In this document: in pieces, positions 24,878 through 32,718 of the stretch
Numbering within the stretch: the stretch's first letter is position 1
Layout: each line of letters starts with the position of its first letter
NCBI RefSeq assembly: GCF_018128905.1
Contig: NZ_CP063808.1
Span: 3,100,001-3,164,000 of the forward strand
DNA length: 64,000 bases
Direction of reading: 5' to 3'
Source of the DNA: Streptomyces sp. A2-16
Lineage (GTDB): Bacteria > Actinomycetota > Actinomycetes > Streptomycetales > Streptomycetaceae
The notes under the pieces: model-generated
The model's input: only the letters and a program-made list of their open reading frames with translations
Database searches by the model: none
Told to the model about the DNA's origin: nothing
Translations under genes and position numbers: made by a program

Positions 24878-25701
24878 CCACGACCCGTATCGCCCGCTCC
24901 CTGCTGTACGCCGCCCTGGTGGTCTGCGCGCTGCTCACGACCGTGCCCTTCGCCTGGGGGGTGAGCGGCTCCCTGCGCAGCCTGGACGACATCCGCTCCG
25001 ACCCCGGCGCCCTGTTCCCGCACCACCTCACCTTCGGCAACTTCACCCGGCTGTTCGAGACCCAGGGCTTCGGCACGTTCCTGGGCAACAGCGTCGTCGT
25101 CGCGCTGATGGTGGTGGCCGGCAACGTCGTGGCGGCGTCGGCCGCCGGCTACGCGCTCGCCAAGCTCGACTTCGCGGGCCGGAGGCTCGCGTTCGGCGCG
25201 GTCATGGCCGCACTGATGGTGCCCTTCACCGCGGTGTTCGTCCCGCAGTTCGTGATCACCGTCGACGCCGGCCTCGCGGACACCCTCACCGGGATCGCCC
25301 TGCCCAGCGCGGCGCTGCCGATGTCCGTCTTCGTCATGCGCCAGTACGCCCTGTCGGTCCCCGACGAACTCCTGGAGGCCGCCCGCATCGACGGCGCCGG
25401 AGAGTTCCGCATCTTCTTCCGGATCTTCCTGCCCCTGGCCGGACCCGCCGTCGCCACGATCACGATCATGTCGTTCCTGAACTCCTGGAACAACTTCATC
25501 TGGCCGCTGATCGTCGCCCAGAGCATGTCCACCTACACCCTGCCGGTCGGCCTCGCCGCCACCAGCCAGGCCGCCGCACACGTCACCGACTACGGCCTGC
25601 TGCTCGCCGGAGCCGTCGTCGTGATGCTGCCGGTCCTCGTGCTCTTCCTCTTCCTGCAGCGGTACTTCGTGCAGGGCATCGCGGGAACGGGCATGCGATG
25701 A
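24874..25701 (+). CDS. Sugar ABC transporter permease (MalG/UgpE type)
   Basis: The 275-residue permease has an N-terminal helix SLLYAALVVCALLTTVPFAW, further membrane helices and the EAA loop EAARIDGAGEFRIFFRIFLP, followed by LNSWNNFIWPLIVAQ, a strong MalG/UgpE marker. The ATG overlaps the preceding gene by 4 bp and its stop overlaps the start of the carboxylesterase gene by 4 bp, so the whole operon is coupled. No ATPase gene is present. Confidence 0.9.
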   Translation: MTTTRIARSLLYAALVVCALLTTVPFAWGVSGSLRSLDDIRSDPGALFPHHLTFGNFTRLFETQGFGTFLGNSVVVALMVVAGNVVAASAAGYALAKLDFAGRRLAFGAVMAALMVPFTAVFVPQFVITVDAGLADTLTGIALPSAALPMSVFVMRQYALSVPDELLEAARIDGAGEFRIFFRIFLPLAGPAVATITIMSFLNSWNNFIWPLIVAQSMSTYTLPVGLAATSQAAAHVTDYGLLLAGAVVVMLPVLVLFLFLQRYFVQGIAGTGMR

Positions 25702-27023
25702 CCATGACGGAGTCGATCCTGCACACTCCCGCGGGCACGGTGGTCGGACGCCAGGACGCGGACGTACGACGGTACTTGGGCATCCCGTACGCCGAAGCAC
25801 CCATCGGAGAGCGGCGGTTCGCCCCGCCGGTCCCGCGCGGAGCCTTTTCCGAGCCCTTCGACGCGTCCCGGCACGGCGCCACCTCGCAGCGCGTGCCGCT
25901 GTTCGCCGTGACCACGATCCCCGAGCCCTCGGTGCCGGGCGACGACGTGCTGAACCTGTCCGTCACGGCCCCCGCGGCGCGGCCGGAGCCCTGTCCGGTG
26001 CTGGTGTGGATCCACGGCGGCGGATTCCTGGCCGGGAGCCCCGCCAGCCCCTGGTACGACGGCCGGCCCTTCGCCCGGGACGGCGTCGTCACCGTCACCG
26101 TCGGCTACCGGCTGGGCGTCGACGGGTTCGCCGTGCTCGACGACGTACCGCACAACCTCGGGCTGCGCGACCTGCTGCTCGCGCTCGACTGGGTGCAGGA
26201 GAACATCGCCGCGTTCGGAGGCGATCCCGACCGGGTCACCGTCGCCGGTCAGTCGGCCGGGGGAGCCGCGGTGCTCGCGCTGCTCTCGTCACCCGCCGCC
26301 CGGGGCCGTTTCCGCCGCGCGGCGAGCCTGTCCGGCGGGCTCTTCGACATGGACCCGCCGGACGCGTTCCTCGCCGGGCTCGGGCACAGCCTCGGGGTGC
26401 CACCGACCCGCGCCGGATTCGCCCGCCGCACCCCGGAACAGCTCCAACGGGCCGTCCTCGACCTGCGCGGCGCCGAAAGGCCGCCCCTCGGCCCGGTCGT
26501 CGGTGACGACATCCTGCCGGTCCCGGTCGCCGAGGGCCTCACCGCGTACGGACACGACGTCCCGCTCCTCCTCGGCGCCACCGGCGACGAGTTCGACGGC
26601 GCGGGCGCTCCGGAGGACCGCGCCCGGGGCACCCGGATCACGGACACCCTGTTCCGCTCCGCCTGCATCCGCGTCGCGGCCGCCCGGCGCGAGGCCCCCG
26701 CCGGCACCTGGCTGTACTCCTTCGAGTGGCCCTCGCCGGCCCTCGGCGGCGCCGTGCACTGCGTCGACCTCCCGTTCTTCTTCGACCTCCTCGACGCGCC
26801 GGGCGTCCCGGAAGCGCTCGGCCCGAACCCGCCCGCGGACCTCGCCGCCCGGATGCACGCCGACCTCGTCGCCTTCGTGCACGGCGGGACACCGCCCTGG
26901 GCCCGGGCCACCGGCACACCCGGCGACCCGGCCCGCGAATACGGCCGCCCGGGCGCGCCCCTCGCGGCCGACACCCGGGGCGTGTACGACCCCGTGACCG
27001 GGACGGGAGCAGGGACATGCTGA
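25698..27023 (+). CDS. Type B carboxylesterase
   Basis: The 441-residue esterase has the N-terminal GIPYAEAPIGERRFAPPVPR of the carboxylesterase/cholinesterase family, the oxyanion loop HGGGF, the nucleophile elbow GQSAGG, and a histidine in AVHCVDLPFFFDLLD. Signal peptide features are absent, so it should act in the cytosol, on a substrate already imported by the coupled ABC system. That points to an acylated or esterified glycoside. It begins with an ATG inside the stop region of the permease gene and runs into the ROK gene by TGATG overlap. Confidence 0.88.
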   Translation: MTMTESILHTPAGTVVGRQDADVRRYLGIPYAEAPIGERRFAPPVPRGAFSEPFDASRHGATSQRVPLFAVTTIPEPSVPGDDVLNLSVTAPAARPEPCPVLVWIHGGGFLAGSPASPWYDGRPFARDGVVTVTVGYRLGVDGFAVLDDVPHNLGLRDLLLALDWVQENIAAFGGDPDRVTVAGQSAGGAAVLALLSSPAARGRFRRAASLSGGLFDMDPPDAFLAGLGHSLGVPPTRAGFARRTPEQLQRAVLDLRGAERPPLGPVVGDDILPVPVAEGLTAYGHDVPLLLGATGDEFDGAGAPEDRARGTRITDTLFRSACIRVAAARREAPAGTWLYSFEWPSPALGGAVHCVDLPFFFDLLDAPGVPEALGPNPPADLAARMHADLVAFVHGGTPPWARATGTPGDPAREYGRPGAPLAADTRGVYDPVTGTGAGTC

Positions 27024-28162
27024 TGTCGGGGATGAACCAGAGCGCCGTACGACGGGTCAACACCGCAGTGATTTTGCGGGCGTTGGCGGTGTCCGCCGGA
27101 CCGCGGAAGCTGTCCGAGCTCGCCGGGCAGACGGCCCTGTCCCGCCGCACCGTCGAGATCGTCCTGGACTCCCTGGTCGAGGCGGGCTGGGTCGCGGAAC
27201 TGGACCGGGTGCCGATCAGCGGCTCGGCCGGACGCCCGGCCCGCCGCTACGAACTGCGCGCCGAACACGCCCTGTTGGCCGCCGTCCGCATCACCACCGT
27301 CGACGTGTCCGCGGTCGTCGCCGACGTGCGCGGCCGCATCCTGGGCCGCGCCCACCGGCCGCTGCGCTCCTACCAGGATCCGCGAACCACGCTGGACGAC
27401 GCGGCCGAACTGGTGCTGCGCGCTCTCGACGACGCCGGCGGCTCGGTGGACCGGCTGCGCGCCGGGGCGGTCGCGGCGGGCGGAGCCATCGACGACGAAG
27501 GGGTCGTACGGCGCCTGGTGCACACCACGCGCTGGGAGGGCGTGCATCTGCCCGAGGAGTTCGCCCGGCGCGTCCCGGTGCCCTGGTTCGCCGACAACGA
27601 CGCCAACCTCGGTGCGCTGGCGGAGCGTTGGCGCGGGGTGGCCGACGACCACGACAACGTCGTATGGGCGATGCTCGGGAACCGGACCGGTCTCGGCATC
27701 CTCATCCGAGGGGCCGTGCACCGCGGTCTCGACGGTGCCGCGGGCGAGATCGTCGAGGCGCCGTCGATGCCGGCCGGCTCGGTCGAGGACCGGACCGTGG
27801 CCGCACTCACCTCGCCGCTGCCCGCCCAACGCGCCCTCGCCCGCGCCCGGTTCGACGCCGCCCGGGCGGGGGACGCCGCCGCGCTCGCCGAGGTCGACGA
27901 GTTCGTGGAGAACATCGCGTCGATCCTCACCACCCTGTCCTGGACGGTCGCCCCCTCGCTCATCGTGCTCGGCGGCGGTCTGGAGGGCGCGGCCGACGTC
28001 CTGCTGCCCCGGGTGCGGGCGGCGCTCCGGGACGCCCGCACCCCCGCGGTCGAACTGCGCGCCACCGCGCTCGGCCACGAAGCCCCGCTCGTCGGCGCGG
28101 TGAAGCTGGCCCTGGACCGCATGGACACCGAGCTGTTCGGCCCGCCCGTCCCGAGCCAGTGA
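27023..28162 (+). CDS. ROK-family transcriptional regulator
   Basis: The 379-residue protein has an N-terminal winged helix (LSELAGQTALSRRTVEIVLD) and a ROK sugar-binding/kinase-like domain: VAADVRGRILGRAHRPL-like opening, GAVAAGGAIDDEG, FADNDANLGALAERW, GLGILIRGAVHRGLDGAAGE, LIVLGGGLEG. The CxCGxxGCxE zinc motif of glucokinases and NagC is not present, so it is a regulator with degenerate kinase features. The ATG at 27023 overlaps the esterase stop by one base and has AGGGAC about 8 bp upstream; ATGs at 27017 and 27032 are alternatives. It likely controls this operon and the oxidase genes after it. Confidence 0.85.
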   Translation: MSGMNQSAVRRVNTAVILRALAVSAGPRKLSELAGQTALSRRTVEIVLDSLVEAGWVAELDRVPISGSAGRPARRYELRAEHALLAAVRITTVDVSAVVADVRGRILGRAHRPLRSYQDPRTTLDDAAELVLRALDDAGGSVDRLRAGAVAAGGAIDDEGVVRRLVHTTRWEGVHLPEEFARRVPVPWFADNDANLGALAERWRGVADDHDNVVWAMLGNRTGLGILIRGAVHRGLDGAAGEIVEAPSMPAGSVEDRTVAALTSPLPAQRALARARFDAARAGDAAALAEVDEFVENIASILTTLSWTVAPSLIVLGGGLEGAADVLLPRVRAALRDARTPAVELRATALGHEAPLVGAVKLALDRMDTELFGPPVPSQ

Positions 28163-28194
28163 ACCCCCCACAACTCCTCCTGCTGGAGCCTCAC

Positions 28195-29700
28195 TTGACG
28201 CACCACCCCCGCACCGACGTCCTCGTCGTGGGCAGCGGCATCATGGGATCCCTCGTGGCCCGCCTGCTGCGCGACGGCGACCCCGGTCTGCGCATCACCA
28301 TGGTCGACGGCGGCACCGCGATCGGCGGTGCGCCCGGCCTGCACCTGCACGACCTCGACGACCCCGAGCTGTGGTCCCGCTACAACGAACAGGTCGCCAC
28401 CGGCATCCAGGGCATGTACACCGGCGCCGAGGTGGTCCGCGAGGTCGCCGACCGCCTCACCGACCTGAGCCCCGGCATGTTCCACGCGCTCGCCTTCGGC
28501 GAGGACGCCGAGGCGATGCCGCAGGCCGCGCTCGCCTGGAACGCGGGCGGCATGGGCGTGCACTGGACCGCGGCGACCCCGTGGCCGGCCGGGGACGAGG
28601 TGTTCGACTTCGGGGACCCCGGCCGCTGGAGCTCCGACCTCGACACCGCGCGCCGGCTCCTCGCCGTCACACCCGCCGCGATCGGCCCGACCAAGGTCGG
28701 CGAACTCGTGCTCGACGTCCTCAACCGCCGCTACGGCGCACTCGGACCGGGCGACCGGGCGCCCCAGCCCATGCCCATGGCCGTCACCCCCACCCCGTCG
28801 GGCCCGATGCCCCGCACCGCACCCGGGACGATCTTCCCCGCGATCGCCACCGGCGCCGACCCCGCCTTCACCCTGCTGACCGGCACCCTGGTCACCTCCC
28901 TGACCAGGGCCGGTGACGGCCGGGTCGCGGGCGCCAGGCTGCGCCGCGTAGCCGACGGCGCCGAGTCGGAACTGCGCGCGGACACCGTGGTGGTGTGCGC
29001 CGACGCCCTGCGCACCCCCCAACTCCTGTTCGCCTCCGGCATCCGGCCCCCGGCGCTCGGCCGCCACCTCAACGAGCACGCCTTCGTCACCGCCCGGGTC
29101 CTCCTCGACCTCGACCGGTTCGGCCTCGACCTCGACGACCTGCCCCTGCCGCGCCCCGGCGAGTTCAGCACGGACTCGCTCTGGCTGCCCTGCAACGGAA
29201 CCGCGCAGCCCTTCCACGGCCAGATCATGAACCGCACGTACGTCGACGAGGAGGGCCGACGGCTCGCGCATTCCGTGGGCCTGTCGCTGTACGTCCCCGT
29301 CGAGTCCCGCCCGGAGAACCGGCTGGTGTTCTCGGCGACCGAGACCGACCTCGCCGGACTGCCCCGCATCCGGGTCGAGTTCGACCACTCCGACGCCGAC
29401 CGGGCGCTGATCGGACGGGCGCTGGACGAGGTCCGTTCCGTCGCCGAGGAGTTCGGCCCCTTCGACCCCGCGACCGAGTGCAGGGTGCTCCCGCCCGGCT
29501 CGTCGCTCCATCTCACCGGCACCGTCAGGGCGGGCGTCAGCGACGACGGCACCAGTGTGTGCGACCCGGACGGAAGGGTCTGGGGCTTCGACAACCTGTA
29601 TCTGGCGGGCAACGGAGTCGTTCCCACGGCGATGGCCGCCAACGTCACCCTGACCGGCGCGGTCACCGCGGTACGGGCCGCCCGTGCCGTGGCCGCGTGA
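28195..29700 (+). CDS. Pyranose-oxidase-like GMC flavoenzyme (possible glycoside or C-glycoside 3-oxidase)
   Basis: The 501-residue FAD enzyme opens TDVLVVGSGIMGSLVARLL (dinucleotide fold). NAGGMGVHWTAATPWPAG matches the fungal pyranose 2-oxidase STHWTCATP block, placing His123 at the covalent flavinylation site. The C-terminus has SSLHLTGTVRAG (His439) and PTAMAANVTLTG (Asn483), spaced like the P2O His/Asn pair. Actinobacterial members include glucose and C-glycoside 3-oxidases (CarA type). The TTG at 28195 is chosen for GGAG 6 bp upstream; the GTG at 28159 has none. A deaminase and an isomerase follow it, suggesting a shared pathway. Confidence 0.82.
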   Translation: MTHHPRTDVLVVGSGIMGSLVARLLRDGDPGLRITMVDGGTAIGGAPGLHLHDLDDPELWSRYNEQVATGIQGMYTGAEVVREVADRLTDLSPGMFHALAFGEDAEAMPQAALAWNAGGMGVHWTAATPWPAGDEVFDFGDPGRWSSDLDTARRLLAVTPAAIGPTKVGELVLDVLNRRYGALGPGDRAPQPMPMAVTPTPSGPMPRTAPGTIFPAIATGADPAFTLLTGTLVTSLTRAGDGRVAGARLRRVADGAESELRADTVVVCADALRTPQLLFASGIRPPALGRHLNEHAFVTARVLLDLDRFGLDLDDLPLPRPGEFSTDSLWLPCNGTAQPFHGQIMNRTYVDEEGRRLAHSVGLSLYVPVESRPENRLVFSATETDLAGLPRIRVEFDHSDADRALIGRALDEVRSVAEEFGPFDPATECRVLPPGSSLHLTGTVRAGVSDDGTSVCDPDGRVWGFDNLYLAGNGVVPTAMAANVTLTGAVTAVRAARAVAA

Positions 29701-29730
29701 GCACCTGAACCATCCGAGAGGAACCGAACC

Positions 29731-30342
29731 GTGATCGACATCGCGAAGGAATACCGCGTGGCCCTGCCCGCGTGGATCGACGACGAACTCGCCGACGTAC
29801 CCGCCGTCGCGCCCTCCCGCGAGGACCGGATGCGTCTCGTCCACCGCCTCGCCGACCGCAACTGGCGCGAGGGCAACGGCGGTCCGTTCGCGGCGCTCGT
29901 CGCCGAGCGCGAGAGCGGCCGGATCGTCTCCGTCGGCGTGAACGTCGTCCTGTCCACGGGCGTCTCCAGTGCGCACGCCGAGGTCGTCGCGCTGGGCCTC
30001 GCCCAGAAGGCGACCGGCGGCTGGGACCTCGGCGCCGACGGTCTGCCCGCCCATGAACTGGTCGTCAACTGGCGTCCCTGCGTGCAGTGCTACGGCGCCA
30101 CGATGTGGTCCGGGGTGCGCGGCCTCGTGGTGGCGGGTCAGGGCCCGGAACTGGAGGAGATCACCACGTTCGACGAGGGCCCGGTCCGCTCCGACTGGGC
30201 CGAGCAGTTCGAGGCACGCGGCATCGAGGTCGTGGGGGACGTCCTGCGGGACGAGGCGCTCGCCGTGTTCCGCGGCTACCGCAAGGCCGTGGACGAGTCC
30301 GACGGTGTCGTCGTCTACAACGCGCGCGGAGGAGCCGAATGA
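29731..30342 (+). CDS. Zinc-dependent nucleoside/guanine deaminase-family protein
   Basis: The 203-residue protein has the CDA-fold zinc motif SSAHAEVVAL (His82, Glu84) and RPCVQCYGA (Cys117, Cys120), as in guanine deaminases and related nucleobase deaminases. Extensions at both ends (about 45 N-terminal and 60 C-terminal residues) exceed the usual 150-160. There is no signal peptide. It starts with GTG after GAGAGGAACC, 30 bp downstream of the oxidase gene, and its stop overlaps the isomerase start (ATGA). A deaminase inside a sugar-oxidation operon is unusual; its substrate may carry an amino-heterocycle. Confidence 0.8.
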   Translation: MIDIAKEYRVALPAWIDDELADVPAVAPSREDRMRLVHRLADRNWREGNGGPFAALVAERESGRIVSVGVNVVLSTGVSSAHAEVVALGLAQKATGGWDLGADGLPAHELVVNWRPCVQCYGATMWSGVRGLVVAGQGPELEEITTFDEGPVRSDWAEQFEARGIEVVGDVLRDEALAVFRGYRKAVDESDGVVVYNARGGAE

Positions 30343-31379
30343 ACCCCCGGTTCGCCACGGACGTCATCACCTTCTATCACCCCGGGTTCTGGGACCTGGA
30401 GTCCGCCGAGGCGGTGCGCGACTGGGCCGCAGCGCATCCGGACCGCTTCTGGCACCGGGTGATGGACACCCTGGCCGAGACCGAGGTCACCGGTGTCGAG
30501 CTGACGTTCGCGCCCGGCGGGATGGACTCGGCCCTGCGGGCCTTCGGCAGCGCAGAGGGGTTCCGCCGCGAACTCTCGGCCCGCGGCCTCGCGGTCGTCA
30601 GCGCCTTCGTCGCCGAGAGCGACGCCCCCGACTGGCGGCACGGCGACGACCTGCCCGCGATCGTCGCCGACGCCGAGCGCCGCGCCGCCTTCCTCGCCGA
30701 GACCGGCGCCGGACTCCTCGTCGCCGGGCTGCCGATGCGCACGACGTACGGCACCCGCCCGCCCTTCTTCGTCGACGCGGCCTACATGACCCGCATGGCC
30801 GACATCGCGCACGCGGTCGGCGAGGCGGTCTCCCGGTACGGGGTGAAGCTGGCCTTCCACACGGAGTCGAACAGCACCCTCTGGTACGAGCGGGACATCG
30901 ACCTGTTCATGGCCCTCACCGACCCGCGCTACGTCTGGCTGTGCCCCGACTCCTGCCACATCGCCCTCGGCGGCGGCGACCCCGTGGCCGTGGCCCGCCG
31001 CCACGCCCCGCGCATCGCCCTGGCCCACTGGAAGGACGCGGTGCGCCCGATCGACGTCCACCTCACCGTCGACGACACCGTGTACGCCCAACAGCAGCCG
31101 TACATGACCGAGTTGGGCCAGGGGATCGTGGACTGGGCGGGCTGGGCCGACGCGATGTCCCGCACACCGGGCGCCCACACGGTCCTCATCGAGCTGGACG
31201 AGGCGGCGGACCCCGTCACGGCGCTGAGGTCGGGAACGGCGGTGGCGAAGAGGGCCTTGGCCCTCACCGCCGCAGCTCCGCATGAGCGGTCTCCGGCAAC
31301 CGCAGGTACACCAGCGAGGACCCGAGACACAGCACCGCCACATACCAGGGGAACAACCCCCCGTACCCCCACTCCTTGA
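30339..31379 (+). CDS. Sugar phosphate isomerase/epimerase-like TIM-barrel protein
   Basis: The 346-residue protein looks like a xylose-isomerase-like TIM barrel with the metal ligand set Glu176 (FHTESNS), Asp204 (CPDSCH), His230 (LAHWKD) and Glu285 (LIELDE), preceded by VTGVELTF near residue 54. Such proteins next to GMC oxidases include 3-keto-glycoside and C-glycoside-cleaving eliminases (CarC/DgpC type) as well as epimerases. It is coupled to the deaminase by ATGA. The final 36 or so residues (Thr/Pro/Arg-rich) come from reading 116 bp into the convergent transporter gene and are probably not part of the fold. Confidence 0.78.
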   Translation: MNPRFATDVITFYHPGFWDLESAEAVRDWAAAHPDRFWHRVMDTLAETEVTGVELTFAPGGMDSALRAFGSAEGFRRELSARGLAVVSAFVAESDAPDWRHGDDLPAIVADAERRAAFLAETGAGLLVAGLPMRTTYGTRPPFFVDAAYMTRMADIAHAVGEAVSRYGVKLAFHTESNSTLWYERDIDLFMALTDPRYVWLCPDSCHIALGGGDPVAVARRHAPRIALAHWKDAVRPIDVHLTVDDTVYAQQQPYMTELGQGIVDWAGWADAMSRTPGAHTVLIELDEAADPVTALRSGTAVAKRALALTAAAPHERSPATAGTPARTRDTAPPHTRGTTPRTPTP

Positions 31380-32550
31380 ACAGCGTGCCCACGTACGGCG
31401 CCGTCCCGCCGAACAGGGCGACCGTCAGGGAGTAGGGGAAACCGATCCCGGCCGCCCGCACCCGTGGCGGGAACACCTCCGCGTTCACCGCCGCGCTGAT
31501 CGACGTGAACCCGGTCAGCAGCACCATGCCCGCGCACTGGACGAGCAACAGCACGGCGAACGAGTCCCGCAGCGCGTGCAGCAGCGGCACGCTCAGCAGC
31601 GCGAAGCCCACCCCGAAGAAGAGGAGCAGGGGCCGACGCCCGAACCGGTCCGACAGCATTCCTCCCAGGGGCTGGAGCAGGCCGAAGAAGGCCAGCGAGA
31701 TCGTCCCGGCGAGCAGTGCGTCGGACTTCTCGACACCGGCGTTGAGTTCGGCGTACGTCGGCAGATACGACGTCCACGTGTAGTACGCGATCGTGCCGCC
31801 CATCGTGATCCCGCAGATCAGCAGGGACTCGCGCGGATGGCGGCGCAACGCCTCCAGCAGACCGGGACGCGGGCCGCCGCGCTGCTCCTCGCTCCGCGTC
31901 TCCTGCGCACCCTGCCGGATCCAGAACCCGACCAGGGACAGTACGGCCCCGAGCACGAACGGCACCCGCCAGCCCCAGCCGTCCATCCGTTCCTCGCTGA
32001 GCGTGTCCACCAGCACGGTGGCGATCCCGGACGCGACGAGCTGGCCCGCGGTCGTCGACACGTACTGGAAGCTGGAGAACAGCCCGCGCCGGCCGGGCCC
32101 CGCGGACTCGACCAGGAAGGTCGTCGAGGCCGCGAACTCCCCGCCCACGGAAAGCCCTTGGAGCAGTCGCGCAAGCACCAGCACGACCGGGGACAGGACG
32201 CCGACCGCCGCGTACGTCGGCGTCAGTCCGACCAGCAGACTGCTGCCGCCCATCAGCAGAATCGTGACCGTCAGCGCGGCCCGCCGCCCGTGCCGGTCCG
32301 CGATCGCCCCCATCAGCAGCCCGCCGACCGGCCGCATGAAGAACCCCACCGCGAACACCGCGAACGTCGACAGGAGCGGCACCAGAGAGTTGTCCGCGCC
32401 CTTGGGGAAGACCGCGGCGGCGATGTAGGTGGCCAGAAAGGTGTAGGCGTACCAGTCGTACCACTCGACGGCGTTGCCGACGGAGGCGGCGAGGAGCTGG
32501 CGTACGGGCCGTTTCGTCGGCGGCGCGTCCGGACGTGTCGTCTCTGTCAT
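31264..32550 (-). CDS. MFS transporter, metabolite:H+ symporter (MHS) type
   Basis: The 428-residue transporter has twelve predicted helices and the MHS signature at its start, SVGNAVEWYDWYAYTFLATY, followed by FFMRPVGGLLMGAIADRHGR (motif A) and a second copy GMLSDRFGRRPLLLFFGVGF in the other half. MHS members move carboxylates such as shikimate, dicarboxylates, protocatechuate or osmolytes. It is convergent to the isomerase gene, whose end it overlaps by 116 bp, so it may export or import an acid product of that pathway (inference). The ATG at 32550 (MTETTRPDAPPTKRP) is chosen over longer frames that lack membrane-protein features. Confidence 0.82.
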   Translation of the reverse strand: MTETTRPDAPPTKRPVRQLLAASVGNAVEWYDWYAYTFLATYIAAAVFPKGADNSLVPLLSTFAVFAVGFFMRPVGGLLMGAIADRHGRRAALTVTILLMGGSSLLVGLTPTYAAVGVLSPVVLVLARLLQGLSVGGEFAASTTFLVESAGPGRRGLFSSFQYVSTTAGQLVASGIATVLVDTLSEERMDGWGWRVPFVLGAVLSLVGFWIRQGAQETRSEEQRGGPRPGLLEALRRHPRESLLICGITMGGTIAYYTWTSYLPTYAELNAGVEKSDALLAGTISLAFFGLLQPLGGMLSDRFGRRPLLLFFGVGFALLSVPLLHALRDSFAVLLLVQCAGMVLLTGFTSISAAVNAEVFPPRVRAAGIGFPYSLTVALFGGTAPYVGTLFKEWGYGGLFPWYVAVLCLGSSLVYLRLPETAHAELRR

Positions 32551-32718
32551 GATCGCGGCCATTCCCCGCCCGAGGCTCGCAACACCTCCCGTACCCGCGA
32601 CTTTCACATCAGCGCCACCGGACCCTTCCCTGACGTTTGGTGGGCTTGGAACACTCGCTGCGCGCACCTTCCGTCACATTCGGGCCATCGATGCGCAGGA
32701 TTGAGAGGTCCCTCACTC

